From contig QBMS01000001.1 of the NCBI GenBank assembly GCA_003249095.1, forward strand, positions 68,247-127,449: a stretch of 59,203 nt of DNA, written 5' to 3'. This document shows positions 8,553-17,721 of this stretch, piece after piece. The notes below the pieces were generated by a model, which had not been told where the DNA came from, searched no databases, and was given only the letters and a program-made list of their open reading frames with translations. Each line of letters opens with the position of its first letter. Position 1 is the stretch's first letter. The translations under genes were made by a program, and so were the position numbers. Source of the DNA: Snowella sp. (GTDB lineage Bacteria > Cyanobacteriota > Cyanobacteriia > Cyanobacteriales > Microcystaceae).

Positions 8553-9749
8553 ATGTTAGACCTCACCAAACTTGCAGGACAAATGCCAGGAATTGGTCAA
8601 CACTTCACCAAAGAAGTCGCCGCGAGTCGTCAACGCCTCGAAAAAGCTGAAAAATTATTGATCCAAGCCCAACACCAACAGCAAGAACTGATCAAAAAAT
8701 ATCAGACCTGGCGCGATCGCCTCTTTTTTTCCGTTGCGATCCCCGTAGAACCTCTAGAAACCCGCAAAAATCTCTCTTTGTATCTTGATCCCCACAGTGT
8801 TTTTTCCACCGATGGTTCCCAGATCGCCCCTTCTAACCACGAAATCGCCTATTGCTATTTGATTAATATTGGTCGAATTATGCTCCATTACGGGCAAAAT
8901 CGCCATCCCTTGCTGGATAGCATTCCCGAAATCTATTATCGTGGCGAAGACCTGCATATTTCTAAACATTGGGGCATTCGTACCGAAGAATGGATGGGTT
9001 ACCGCAGAACGGTGCTAGAAGCCCAGGGTTTAGCGGAAATGGGCTGTCGCTGGGTGAGTCCCCCTGGCCCCCACAAAGAACCGAATTTAGCGATGGTGGA
9101 TGGCTCTTTGATCTATTGGTTCCTCGAAAGTTTACCGACCGAAGCCAGGGAGCGTATTTTACCGCCGATCCTCGAAGCCTGGGAAGATTTACGGGAACAT
9201 AACATTCCTCTGATGGGCTATATCAGTGCCGCTCGGAGTACGGAAGCGATGAATTTTTTGCGATTACAGGCGTGTAGTTATGATCAACCCAATTGCCCCG
9301 TTCATTGTGCGACCCTAGTGGATGAAAAAACGCCCTGTCAAGTCTTTGATCCCCTCCGAGATGCGACTTTTTGGAGTTATTTTCTAGAACCTGGTCAACG
9401 CAGTCCCCTCTGGCAGAGTTCTTCCCGTATTTTGGATTTATATCCCGAAGCCCAACGTGTTTATTTTTGTTATGTCAATGTGGGAACTGAGATTGCCCGC
9501 GTGGAGTTTCCCGCCTGGGTCGTTCAAGATTCCGATCTGTTAGACCGATCGCTGGGAATTATGTTAGCCCAGGTCAGTAAGGGTTACGGTTATCCTGTGG
9601 CGATCGCGGAAGCCCACAACCAGGCTGTCGTCAGAGGCGGCGATCGCGCTCGATTTTTTGCCCTATTAGAACAACAGATGCTACGGAGTGGACTCCAAAA
9701 AATAGGGACATCCTACAAAGAAGCCCGCAAAAGAAGCAGTATTATTTAA
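8553..9749 (+). CDS. NurA domain nuclease-like protein
   Basis: This 398-residue protein starts with a coiled-coil stretch (about residues 15-55), followed by the NurA motifs FSTDGSQI (first acidic motif) and LAMVDGSLIYWFLE (second), a later GYISAARS segment, and C-terminal AIAEAHNQAVVRGGDRARFFALLEQQM. In archaea NurA is a 5'-3' nuclease that acts with the HerA helicase at double-strand breaks. Cyanobacteria carry a NurA-like protein whose partner is less clear, and no herA gene lies in this window. The ATG at 8553 is the only good start. Confidence 0.8.
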   Translation: MLDLTKLAGQMPGIGQHFTKEVAASRQRLEKAEKLLIQAQHQQQELIKKYQTWRDRLFFSVAIPVEPLETRKNLSLYLDPHSVFSTDGSQIAPSNHEIAYCYLINIGRIMLHYGQNRHPLLDSIPEIYYRGEDLHISKHWGIRTEEWMGYRRTVLEAQGLAEMGCRWVSPPGPHKEPNLAMVDGSLIYWFLESLPTEARERILPPILEAWEDLREHNIPLMGYISAARSTEAMNFLRLQACSYDQPNCPVHCATLVDEKTPCQVFDPLRDATFWSYFLEPGQRSPLWQSSSRILDLYPEAQRVYFCYVNVGTEIARVEFPAWVVQDSDLLDRSLGIMLAQVSKGYGYPVAIAEAHNQAVVRGGDRARFFALLEQQMLRSGLQKIGTSYKEARKRSSII

Positions 9750-9773
9750 AATTTGCCTAGCTTTCCCCTTAAC

Positions 9774-11549
9774 CTAACGAATTTGGAACAAATTATTATC
9801 AGGTAAATTACTAACCGCCCGTTGTATTTTATTCAAGGCCTGGTTATAACCAATAATCGCCTGGAGATAGCGTCCCCGTGCATTGGCCAAATCCCGTTGG
9901 GCGTTAATCACATCCGTCTGGGTTCCCACCCCCGCCTGAAACCGTAACCGCGCCAGTCTGAGGGCTTCTTCAAAACGGGTAACGTTGGTGCGAGTGCTAC
10001 TAATATTTTCCTTGGTTGAAGTGAGGGTGTAATAGGATTCTTCCACATCAAAGCGAATTTGATCCCGTTGTTTGGCAAATTCAGTCTGGGCCGAGTCCAT
10101 GTCGCGATCGGCTTTCCGTGCTTCAGCAAAGGCTCTGCCCCCATCAAAAAATGTCCAGCGAACCCTAGCAGCAAAGGAATAACCATCAACTATGCCAACG
10201 GAGTTGTCGAAGTTATTTTGGTAATTGTAATTCGCTAAAAAGTCAATCTTGGGCTGAATGGAGGAGAGAGCAATAAAACGATCTTGTTCATAAATATCGA
10301 TTTGCAATAATTGCTGTTCGAGTTCGGCGCGGTTTTTATAGGCTTGAACAATGCTGGTCTCCAGGGGCATTGTCCAATCTCCTGCTTCGGTGATGGGATC
10401 GGCGGCGGTGAGTTCAACCTTTTGTCCCACCCCCAGAACCTGGACTAACCTCCGTCTGGCGGTTCTTTGATCAGAAATGGCCCGCGTTAAGGCTTCGTTG
10501 GCAGTAGCTAAATCTCCCTCGGCTCGTAGTACATCAAAGCGAGTTCCCAGTCCTGCTTGCTCCAATAATCGGGCATCTCTCAAACTTTGGGACGCATCTT
10601 CGACGGAGGCCTGGGCGATCGCGACCTGGGCATCGGTTCCCTGAAGAGCATAGTAACTATCTGTTGCACTAAAACGAGTTTGTTCAGCCGTCACTTCTAC
10701 CTGCAACCGACTACTACGGACTTGTTTTTCTGCCTTTTCAATTTGGGCTGACCGTTCCCCTCCAGAAAAAATATTGTAGGTCAATTGCACATTACCCGTC
10801 GCGTTAGTTGAAGACTCACTTTGCAGGATTGGTTCGGTGGGAATGGGGGAATTTAGAGCATTTTGAGTACTCAGGGCATTTTGTAATTCAGTAGCAGCAC
10901 TGTTGTCTCGACTTAGCTCAAATTCCGTCGTCAGGCTGGGAAATAAAGCAGAGCGAGCCGAGATTAAATTCGCTTCACTTTTTTCTAGGGCAATACGAGC
11001 GGCTTGGAAATCCTTATTGTTCCGCAGGGCTAATTCGATCGCCTGATTCAGGGTAAGGGACTGACGGGTTGTGGTATCTACTTCCTGGGGATTCGTGGGG
11101 AAAATTAAAGGATTACCGCTAGAATTCAATTCATTCGGAGCAGGATTGGCAGGGGTAACATTTCCCGCCCCATCATTGGCAGAATTAGCTGGAAAAACAG
11201 GATTCTGAGTCGATTGAGCCAGGGGATTGGGCGTTTGGAAAGAAGGGTTGGCGATCGATTGAGAGATTCGACTAGGAAAGGCGATCGCGCTGGGTTGCAA
11301 GGGCTGTTCTGAGGAGAAATCCGACGCGGCTTGAGTTCCGACATCTGGCTTAGACTCTGAGGATAAATTTGCGGAATCAGTAACAGGCTTGGCCTTCATC
11401 GAGGCCTTAGCCCAGGGAGCGGGAGGGCGAGAAGGAGAAGTCTGGGCGGTGGTGACAATGCCAAAGGTGAGGGCAAAAATGACACTGGTACCAAGAATCG
11501 TTAAAGAACGAGACATAAGCATGGATAGTAGGGGGCTGTTTGATTTCAT
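9774..11549 (-). CDS. TolC family outer membrane efflux/secretion protein
   Basis: This 591-residue protein has an N-terminal hydrophobic signal segment (SLTILGTSVIFALTFGIVTTAQ), then a Pro/Asn/Ser-rich spacer to about residue 160, then two outer-membrane efflux protein repeats starting at LTLNQAIELALRNNKDFQAARIALEKSEA. The second contains VEESYYTLTSTKENISSTRTNV and LRLARLRFQAGVGTQTDVINAQRDLANARGRY. TolC proteins form trimeric outer-membrane tunnels for type I secretion and drug efflux; the long spacer is common in cyanobacteria. A membrane-fusion protein is encoded at 25101, not adjacent, so pairing is only possible. The true start may be one of the Met codons shortly downstream of 11549. 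Confidence 0.88.
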   Translation of the reverse strand: MKSNSPLLSMLMSRSLTILGTSVIFALTFGIVTTAQTSPSRPPAPWAKASMKAKPVTDSANLSSESKPDVGTQAASDFSSEQPLQPSAIAFPSRISQSIANPSFQTPNPLAQSTQNPVFPANSANDGAGNVTPANPAPNELNSSGNPLIFPTNPQEVDTTTRQSLTLNQAIELALRNNKDFQAARIALEKSEANLISARSALFPSLTTEFELSRDNSAATELQNALSTQNALNSPIPTEPILQSESSTNATGNVQLTYNIFSGGERSAQIEKAEKQVRSSRLQVEVTAEQTRFSATDSYYALQGTDAQVAIAQASVEDASQSLRDARLLEQAGLGTRFDVLRAEGDLATANEALTRAISDQRTARRRLVQVLGVGQKVELTAADPITEAGDWTMPLETSIVQAYKNRAELEQQLLQIDIYEQDRFIALSSIQPKIDFLANYNYQNNFDNSVGIVDGYSFAARVRWTFFDGGRAFAEARKADRDMDSAQTEFAKQRDQIRFDVEESYYTLTSTKENISSTRTNVTRFEEALRLARLRFQAGVGTQTDVINAQRDLANARGRYLQAIIGYNQALNKIQRAVSNLPDNNLFQIR

Positions 11550-12040
11550 GGGTTTGTTTGTCCAGTCAAAAAGAAGTCATCTCTTAACCAGAACTTATGA
11601 ATTAAGACTTCTCTCGTTAAATAACTTACCTTATTCAGTAGATAATGGAAAACAATCTCTAACAAATTAGGCGTAGGCTGGGACTCCAAGACCCTGGGAT
11701 CGCCGACTCTCTCTGATTTCCCTGACGGCGATCGCCACAAAACACAGACTCCCCCCAAAAACATCTTGGGTTCCTCCCAATAATCAATCTTGGCTTTATC
11801 AGCAAATACTAACGCTTTTATGACTTCTAGGCAATTTGTAAGGTTCCAAGTTTAGCGTTTATCCTCCTAATGAATTTAAGAAGAATTAGTGGAGGCATCT
11901 AGGGAAAATTGGGAATTTAAACCGTTAGAAATTTCTTAAAAAATTCGAGGGCAGATAAGATTAGAATCCCCTGCCCCTAAGAATAGGTTTGAAAAGCAGG
12001 CTCTAACCTTATCTAACAACCTCGCATGGTGATAATTTAC
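11550..12040. other. Long intergenic region upstream of tolC-like gene
   Basis: No convincing gene is seen here. The stretch includes the probable promoter region of the TolC-type gene and some HIP1 sites. The 129-bp repeat copy 2 follows at 12041. The remaining bases to 12309 contain only a short frame on the minus strand (about 26 codons) with no identifiable family. Confidence 0.5.
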
Positions 12041-12169
12041 GATTTTTAGTTCAGCCCCCCTAGCCCCCCAAGTTTGGGGGGAACCGTTCTCTATTTATGG
12101 GTTTCAAAGTCCCCCAGAATTGGGGGATTTAGGGGGCAAAAATCTCAATCTATGACCGTGCCAAGTATA
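12041..12169 (-). repeat. 129-bp dispersed intergenic repeat, copy 2 (inverted)
   Basis: This is the reverse complement of copy 1 at 7208-7336, matching over the whole 129 bp with about half a dozen differences. Ends: ccaagtata on the right here matches tatacttgg on the left there. It is located downstream of the GT4 gene and upstream of the tolC-like gene. Confidence 0.85.
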
Positions 12170-12309
12170 ACAACGTCCAAATCGCGAGGGCAACGACTAG
12201 ATCAGGCAAGAATTGGAGGATTCTCACCAAAATGTTCAAACCCATTCTCACAAATACGTTCTAAAAAAGTGACTAGAGCCTTTTAATTCAGTTTTTATAC
12301 AAATAGAGC

Positions 12310-13383
12310 TTAGAATACTCCCGCTATTTGATGAGCATAGCCATTTTGAGTATATTTCTCCGCCATCACTTGCTGATAGACTTCCTCATAACTAGTCGTC
12401 ATCCGTTCCGCACTAAACTTCTCCACAACATACTGATGACACGCATCACGACTCAGGTTCGGAACCTTTTCCAGGGCGGCAATACACTCATCAACGGTGT
12501 TGCAGATATAGCCCGTTTTCCCATGAGCGATCACCTCTGAAACCGATCCCAAATTTATGGCAATAACAGGAGTTCCCACGACCATTGATTCGACCATGAC
12601 TAAACCAAAAGGTTCGCGCCAGGTGATGGGAAACAGGGTGGCAAAAGCCCCCCCTAAAAGAACGCTTTTATCCTCATGTTTAGCCTCCCCTAAATATTCA
12701 ATTTGCTGACCATCACAAAGGGGTTTAATCTGAGTTTCAAAAAATTCTCGATCAATAGGATCAACTTTTCCTGCTATTTTGAGTTTCCAACCACTCCGCT
12801 TAGCAATTTCAATCGCTAAATGGGGGCCTTTCTCAGGGGATATTCTACCTAAAAAAGCTAAATAGGGTGGATTATCGGGTTCAGGATGAAAGGTATAACG
12901 ATTGGGGTTAATGCCGTTATAAACCGTTGCAGCATAGTTGAGATTTAATCGAGGTTCCCGTTGAGACTGGGAAATGCTGATAAAAGGTTGTTTGTGACTA
13001 TGTTTAAATAACTTTTCATTGTCGGGGGTAAAAATACCATGTAAGGTGTGAACGGTAGGCGTTTTCACTAAAGAAGCATAGGTTAAGGCTACACAACCGA
13101 CATGGGAATGAATAATATCAAATTCATTTGCTCTTTCATAAACCGTAGAGAGGTTGAGCATATCATAAATACCATATTCTTTAACCTGATCATCTAGTCG
13201 TAATGCTCGTGGATGAACAGACACTAATTCAGCCAAGGTTGTCGAATCTCCAGAGGCAAATAGGGTGACTTCATGGCCTCTTTTCACTAATCCGTCTGTT
13301 AATAAACCAACTACTAACTCCGTTCCACCATAAGCAGGAGGGGGAACTCTTTCCCATAATGGTGCAATTTGAGCAATTTTCAT
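12310..13383 (-). CDS. Glycosyltransferase family 4 (GT-B fold)
   Basis: This 357-residue protein has both Rossmann halves of a GT-B enzyme. The N-terminal half has MKIAQIAPLWERVPPPAYGGTELVVGLL, GHEVTLFASGDS and DIIHSHVG. The C-terminal half has FLGRISPEKGPHLAIEIAKRSG, KIAGKV, and the donor-binding segment REPFGLVMVESMVVGTPVIAINLGSVSEVI with the two family glutamates. It probably transfers a sugar from a nucleotide-sugar to an acceptor in polysaccharide or glycolipid synthesis; the substrate cannot be read from the sequence. ATG at 13383-13381. It stands alone. Confidence 0.88.
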   Translation of the reverse strand: MKIAQIAPLWERVPPPAYGGTELVVGLLTDGLVKRGHEVTLFASGDSTTLAELVSVHPRALRLDDQVKEYGIYDMLNLSTVYERANEFDIIHSHVGCVALTYASLVKTPTVHTLHGIFTPDNEKLFKHSHKQPFISISQSQREPRLNLNYAATVYNGINPNRYTFHPEPDNPPYLAFLGRISPEKGPHLAIEIAKRSGWKLKIAGKVDPIDREFFETQIKPLCDGQQIEYLGEAKHEDKSVLLGGAFATLFPITWREPFGLVMVESMVVGTPVIAINLGSVSEVIAHGKTGYICNTVDECIAALEKVPNLSRDACHQYVVEKFSAERMTTSYEEVYQQVMAEKYTQNGYAHQIAGVF

Positions 13384-13855
13384 TTTATACCTCTTGTTTT
13401 TTATATTACTAAATTATCCAAATCTTGCGCCCTACTAAAATAAGCTATACGTTTTTTCCGTATTGATAATATTTTTATAAAAATGACTATAAAATAGGGA
13501 AAAATAAGAAATTTTCTTGGAAAACATCTTTTGATTTTGGTCAGGATCGAGTGACTAAATCCATAAACAATAAGACTTAGGAACTAAACTCCTATCCTCC
13601 ATTAAAAGGAAGATGAAAGTGGCATTTAGTAGGAGACAATAATTTAGGACAAATTAGGTTAAATTAATAACGGATTAATGCTATTTTGCCATAACAACGT
13701 TTGAGATCTAGTCTCAATCAATGTCTAAGATGCTTGAAATGTATAAATTCTCTCTAAAAAAGATCTAAAAAGGGTCTATTTTTTACGGTTAAAAGGCTAA
13801 ATAAAGCCTTGATATTTTTGAAAAGGGTTTTTACAATAGGCGATCGCCACTAAAC
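13384..13855. other. Intergenic region upstream of the GT4 gene
   Basis: A 472-bp AT-rich stretch with several short A/T runs and no supported coding sequence or RNA gene. It separates the GT4 gene from the gene remnants at 13856-14394. Confidence 0.5.
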
Positions 13856-14101
13856 TCACCGATTACCAGCAGACACTAGGCAAATAGTCTTTCGAGAAGA
13901 TTTGAGTGCGCTATGTTTTGTTTTGCGATCGAGGCGTTTTCGTTGGGAATTACGGGTAGGTTTGGTCGGTTTCCGCTTTCGGGGTAAGCTTGCCACACTC
14001 AATAGCAATTCCTGGAGTCGTTGGAGAGCTTCTTCTCGATTTTGTTCCTGAGAAGGTCTAAAATGAGTAAAAAGGCTTGCACCCCTCTCCTTCCAGAGCA
14101 T
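13856..14101 (-). pseudogene. arfB: arfB-like peptidyl-tRNA hydrolase, C-terminal remnant
   Basis: The frame encodes only the C-terminal half of an ArfB/YaeJ-type protein: SQEQNREEALQRLQELL, then the basic tail RKRKPTKPTRNSQRKRLDRKTKHSAL, which is the ribosome-entering tail of the family. The catalytic GGQ domain, normally about 70 residues upstream, is missing. Upstream the frame stays open for a while, but as antisense of the glmS remnant it does not resemble ArfB. So this is a 5'-truncated gene end, left by a rearrangement. ArfB normally rescues stalled ribosomes by hydrolysing peptidyl-tRNA; this fragment should not. Confidence 0.75.
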
Positions 14102-14166
14102 TGAACGATGTAGCCCAAAAAAGAGTCCAAAAAATCCACTGTTGAAAACTTCAAAATACCAAGTGA

Positions 14167-14394
<228 letters not shown>

Positions 14395-14493
14395 AGTTAT
14401 CTCAATATGGATAGGGCGATCGTCAGTCTATCCATATTTTATTTTCTACTCAAGAAATTCGGGATGCCGTACCAAATTTTCAAGAAAAATATC

Positions 14494-15168
14494 TTAATTG
14501 CTGGGAATATTTCTTGCTTGTAGTTCTTCAATAAAAATCTTGAAACTAGGATTCTCAGGGAAGTGTTTTAGTAGAGTTTTATTTTTGCTGTATTGATAGG
14601 AAATTTGTTTGTAGTGATCAAGGATTTTGACTTTATTTGTCAGATCAAAATAAAATTTGATTTTTTTCTGTTTGTGTAGCTCATTAATTTTTTTGCCTAA
14701 TAAAGTAAAACATCGCTCAATCTTTGCTTTATTATTATCTTGATAATATAGAGGTAATAGCCAGCATTCCATCGAATGAACAGAAATAGCAAAAATAATT
14801 CTCTCAGAATTTTCTTGATAAAAATCGGTACCAATTAATTCAATTAATTTAGCTTTAACATTTTCAATTAGAACCTCTGGCTCAAGAACATTGCCTTTTT
14901 CATCACGATGAGAAACTTCAAAACCTTTTTCCTCCGAAATATCCGTATCAATTTGAATAATGAGATAATCATTTGTTTGAAAGGATTGCTGAAAATCTGA
15001 AGAGCGACAATAGTTAAAAACTTTTCCCCAACCGCCGTCTCTATCAATTTCAGGTTGTAAATAGCGAACATCATCAACGACATCTTCTCCGAACAATCCA
15101 TACAATATGTCTTCGATGATAATTTGATCAGTCGGCCCTTCAGTAATTAAACCAAATGTTATTTTCAT
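14494..15168 (-). CDS. TOPRIM-like protein paired with an ABC-type ATPase (candidate defence effector)
   Basis: This 224-residue protein shows a TOPRIM-like pattern: an N-terminal strand and acidic loop FGLITEGPTDQIIIEDIL (Glu10), then a strand YLIIQIDTDI with the Asp74-x-Asp76 pair, followed by a SVHSMECWLLPLYY segment seen in DUF4435/DUF4276-like proteins. It starts 2 bp after the stop of the ATPase gene, so the two form an operon. ATPase plus TOPRIM pairs are known in anti-phage systems (OLD-, PARIS- and RloAB-like). The subfamily cannot be assigned by eye. The DNA is AT-rich compared with neighbours, suggesting transfer. Confidence 0.6.
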   Translation of the reverse strand: MKITFGLITEGPTDQIIIEDILYGLFGEDVVDDVRYLQPEIDRDGGWGKVFNYCRSSDFQQSFQTNDYLIIQIDTDISEEKGFEVSHRDEKGNVLEPEVLIENVKAKLIELIGTDFYQENSERIIFAISVHSMECWLLPLYYQDNNKAKIERCFTLLGKKINELHKQKKIKFYFDLTNKVKILDHYKQISYQYSKNKTLLKHFPENPSFKIFIEELQARNIPSN

Positions 15169-15170
15169 AA

Positions 15171-16334
15171 CTAGAAACTCTTGGGTAAGCCTCCGATATA
15201 ACCTCTTAAAAATGCTTCCGATAATCTAACGGGTTCTTGTCCTTCTAAGGGTTTTGGTGGAAAGATTTGAATTGCCTTGGTCTGTCCTGAACGTTTACGC
15301 TTAATTACATAAAGTTTTTGTTCTTGGTCGTCTAAATCTAAACCGTCCAAAACAGAAGGGTTATGGGTAGTTAAGATGACTTGTTTATCATATTTTTTGG
15401 CAAGTTCGACCAATTCTTGGATTAAACGACGACACAAGCGAGGATTAAGGGAACTGTCTATATTATCAATCGCGAAGAATTTAGGGGTTTCTTCACCGAT
15501 GAATAGACAAAAATAAAAGAGTAAAAATAAAAAGCCTTCATTGGCACTTTTTTGATCGAAGTATTCTAAATCAGAATCAAGATAGCGATCTTTAATTTTT
15601 AAAGTTCTTTCGCCTGGATATAAATTATCAGGAATCTCAAAATCTTCAAACCAATCTATTAATTCTAATTTTTCTTTAATTTCATCCATGTTTTTTTTGT
15701 TTTTATCTAAACTCAAATGTTGAATATATTTAAATAATCCTTCACCATGAATGCCTAAAGGTAAAATTTGTCCTTCCTCTTTAAAATTTTGAATCTTAGA
15801 AAATTCCAATGCAAATAAAATAAAATTTAGTATCCCTTCTGTTTCTAATATTTTTTTTGAGGATTTATTTTTTTTATTAAAAGTCTCAAGAACACTGTTA
15901 ATGTTATTTGCTAAAAACTTGTGATCCAAGAGAGAATCTTGTTCAAATTGCTTTATAATAGCTGGTATTTGTTGCTCTAAAATTTGCTCTAAAATAGGAT
16001 TTTTAATTTTATAGGAAGGGTAGTCTTTTCCTTTTATTTCAAAAGAGAAATCAAAATTCTGATTATCAATATTTTTAAAATTCACCTTAATATGCTCAGA
16101 TGAGTCTTTGTCAAAAGCCGATCGCATCAATTTAGGATCAGTCACACGAATCCCTCTAGGAGCCAAAAACTCCTTATCTAACTTATCCGTCGCCGCCGCC
16201 GAACCCAACGCGACCGCCTCTAGAATATTCGATTTACCGCAACCATTTTCGCCAATAACAACCGTTACCCGACCCAACTCTATCGATAAAGATTGAATCG
16301 ACTTATAATTCTCAATCGTAATTTCTTGAATCAT
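15171..16334 (-). CDS. AAA15/21-type ABC ATPase, first gene of an ATPase-TOPRIM pair
   Basis: This 387-residue SMC/RecF/OLD-like ATPase has an N-terminal ITIENYKSIQSLSIEL strand and Walker A GENGCGKSN (28-36), a long variable helical insertion (about 80-260), a signature-like SANEGFLFLLF (263-273), a Walker B FFAIDN (Asp290) and an H-loop TTHNPS (His324). At the catalytic Glu position after Asp290 there is Asn291, followed by IDSSLNPRLC. The C-terminal LSEAFLRGYIGGLP is typical of these ATPases. It is followed after 2 bp by the TOPRIM-like gene. The role as sensor/regulator of the nuclease-like partner is inferred from known systems. Confidence 0.75.
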   Translation of the reverse strand: MIQEITIENYKSIQSLSIELGRVTVVIGENGCGKSNILEAVALGSAAATDKLDKEFLAPRGIRVTDPKLMRSAFDKDSSEHIKVNFKNIDNQNFDFSFEIKGKDYPSYKIKNPILEQILEQQIPAIIKQFEQDSLLDHKFLANNINSVLETFNKKNKSSKKILETEGILNFILFALEFSKIQNFKEEGQILPLGIHGEGLFKYIQHLSLDKNKKNMDEIKEKLELIDWFEDFEIPDNLYPGERTLKIKDRYLDSDLEYFDQKSANEGFLFLLFYFCLFIGEETPKFFAIDNIDSSLNPRLCRRLIQELVELAKKYDKQVILTTHNPSVLDGLDLDDQEQKLYVIKRKRSGQTKAIQIFPPKPLEGQEPVRLSEAFLRGYIGGLPKSF

Positions 16335-16478
16335 AATAATTTAATCCGTGAGTCAGTAAAATAATCTTCGTAAAAATCAACTATAACAAAAATATTATGG
16401 TAGATCTCGCGATCGCGTCCCAGAAACCTTAAAATATAAACCTTAACGCAAAGAGCAAATATCAAAGCGAGAAAAACA

Positions 16479-16763
16479 ATGGCAAAAGCAATTTGGAACG
16501 GTGCAATCCTCGCCGAAAGCGATCGCGGTGAAATCGTAGAAGGAAACTACTATTTTCCACCAGATTCCATCAATAAAGACTATTTTAAACCCAGTACCAC
16601 CCATACCGTCTGTTCTTGGAAAGGAGAAGCCAGTTACTATACCATTGCCGTAGATGGTCAAGAAAACAAAGATGCCGCTTGGTATTATCCCGCCCCCAAG
16701 GAAAGAGCCAAAAATATTCAAAATTATGTCGCCTTTTGGAAAGGGGTTAAGGTCGAAAAATAG
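16479..16763 (+). CDS. DUF427 domain protein
   Basis: This 94-residue single-domain protein has the complete DUF427 sequence: AIWNGAILAESDRGEIVEGNYYFP, THTVCSWKGEASYYTIAVDG and AAWYYPAPKERAKNIQNYVAFWKGVKVE. The family is a small all-beta domain found in cyanobacteria and actinobacteria with unknown biochemical role. ATG at 16479, preceded by a purine-rich AGCGAGAAAA. It is divergent from the ATPase gene. Confidence 0.9.
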   Translation: MAKAIWNGAILAESDRGEIVEGNYYFPPDSINKDYFKPSTTHTVCSWKGEASYYTIAVDGQENKDAAWYYPAPKERAKNIQNYVAFWKGVKVEK

Positions 16764-16826
16764 AACTGGTTAACGACCCAGAATGACGAACGGGGATCGA
16801 GATTTTTCCCATTTTTCCCTCATAAC

Positions 16827-16874
16827 GGCCTTAAAATACCTTTAGTCAAAAAATCTAAAAAATATTTTAAGGCC
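16827..16874. terminator. Long perfect inverted repeat between DUF427 and YtxH genes
   Basis: Arms ggccttaaaata (16827-16838) and tattttaaggcc (16863-16874) are perfect 12-bp complements with a 24-bp A-rich loop. It may act as a terminator for the DUF427 gene or as an operator/attenuator for the downstream YtxH gene. No clear U-tract follows, so the terminator call is tentative. Confidence 0.4.
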
Positions 16875-16931
16875 ATTTTCGGCAGATTGACTTATCTCCT
16901 TTACAATAGTTTTAAGCGTTGCAGGGGCAAA

Positions 16932-17276
16932 ATGTCTAAAAAAAATAATAGTGGAGCATTGTTCGTGGGTATAGTCGTCGGAGGTCTAGTAGGAACCGTT
17001 ACGGGCCTACTCTTGGCTCCTCGGACAGGTCGAGAAACGAGGCGTATTCTCAAAAAATCTGCCGATGCCCTACCCGAATTAGTCGAAGATCTGGCGACTA
17101 GCCTCCAATTACAAACCGACAACCTTTCTGAATCAGCCCAACGCAATTGGCAAGGAACCCTAGATCGCTTAAAAGACGCGATCGCCGCAGGAGTCGAAGC
17201 AAGCCAAATGGAAGTAGTTGAAACCCCCGATAAGCGCGAAATCACCTCCAATGCGAAAGCTGTTGACAAATACTAA
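16932..17276 (+). CDS. YtxH domain membrane-anchored small protein
   Basis: About 114 residues from ATG 16932, which has a purine-rich GCAGGGGC upstream; an earlier in-frame start exists but lacks family similarity. The N-terminus has a single glycine-rich membrane segment FVGIVVGGLVGTVTGLLLAPRTGRETR, the YtxH hallmark, followed by a soluble amphipathic helix region. YtxH proteins are general stress-type proteins of unknown function. The DUF948 gene follows after 28 bp, and the two are often neighbours, suggesting a joint role at the membrane. Confidence 0.85.
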   Translation: MSKKNNSGALFVGIVVGGLVGTVTGLLLAPRTGRETRRILKKSADALPELVEDLATSLQLQTDNLSESAQRNWQGTLDRLKDAIAAGVEASQMEVVETPDKREITSNAKAVDKY

Positions 17277-17304
17277 TTTAAGCATTCAACTTCAGGATTC
17301 AGCC

Positions 17305-17721
17305 ATGACCGATCCGATTTTTTGGCTTGGAATGTCCCTATTTCTCGTTTCGATTAGCTTAACGGCGGTTCTCATTGCCGCCTTACCCGCTCTACAGGAA
17401 TTGGGCAGAGCCGCTCGTAGTGCCGAAAAATTATTTGATAGTCTCAGTCGGGAATTTCCGCCGACCTTGGAATCCATTCGTTTAACGGGCTTAGAAATTA
17501 GTGAATTAACGGACGACCTCAATCAAGGTGTGCAAAGCGTGACCGATATAGTGCAAACCGTTGATCAAACCTTAATCGGTGCGAAGGAACAAGTCGGAAA
17601 AGTTCAAGTGGGAACCCGTCGTTTTTCCGCAGGTATTAAGGCGGCTTGGCAGACCTGGCAACACCATCCGCTTCAGAATCCTCGCTTTTCCCGATCGCTA
17701 CCCACAAATCAAGAAGATTAA
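17305..17721 (+). CDS. DUF948 domain membrane protein
   Basis: This 138-residue protein starts at ATG 17305 (MTDPIFWLG). It has one N-terminal membrane helix (LGMSLFLVSISLTAVLIAALPAL) followed by a long amphipathic helix with coiled-coil character, ELGRAARSAEKLFDSLSREFPPTLESIRLTG and LTDDLNQGVQSVTDIVQTV, the DUF948 pattern. It is probably co-transcribed with the YtxH gene. Function is not known. Confidence 0.85.
   Translation: MTDPIFWLGMSLFLVSISLTAVLIAALPALQELGRAARSAEKLFDSLSREFPPTLESIRLTGLEISELTDDLNQGVQSVTDIVQTVDQTLIGAKEQVGKVQVGTRRFSAGIKAAWQTWQHHPLQNPRFSRSLPTNQED

Noticed and set aside
12170-12309. Short minus-strand frame ending FEHFGENPPILA
   Set aside because: Only about 26 codons between stops and no start; could be a decayed gene end but the family cannot be named.
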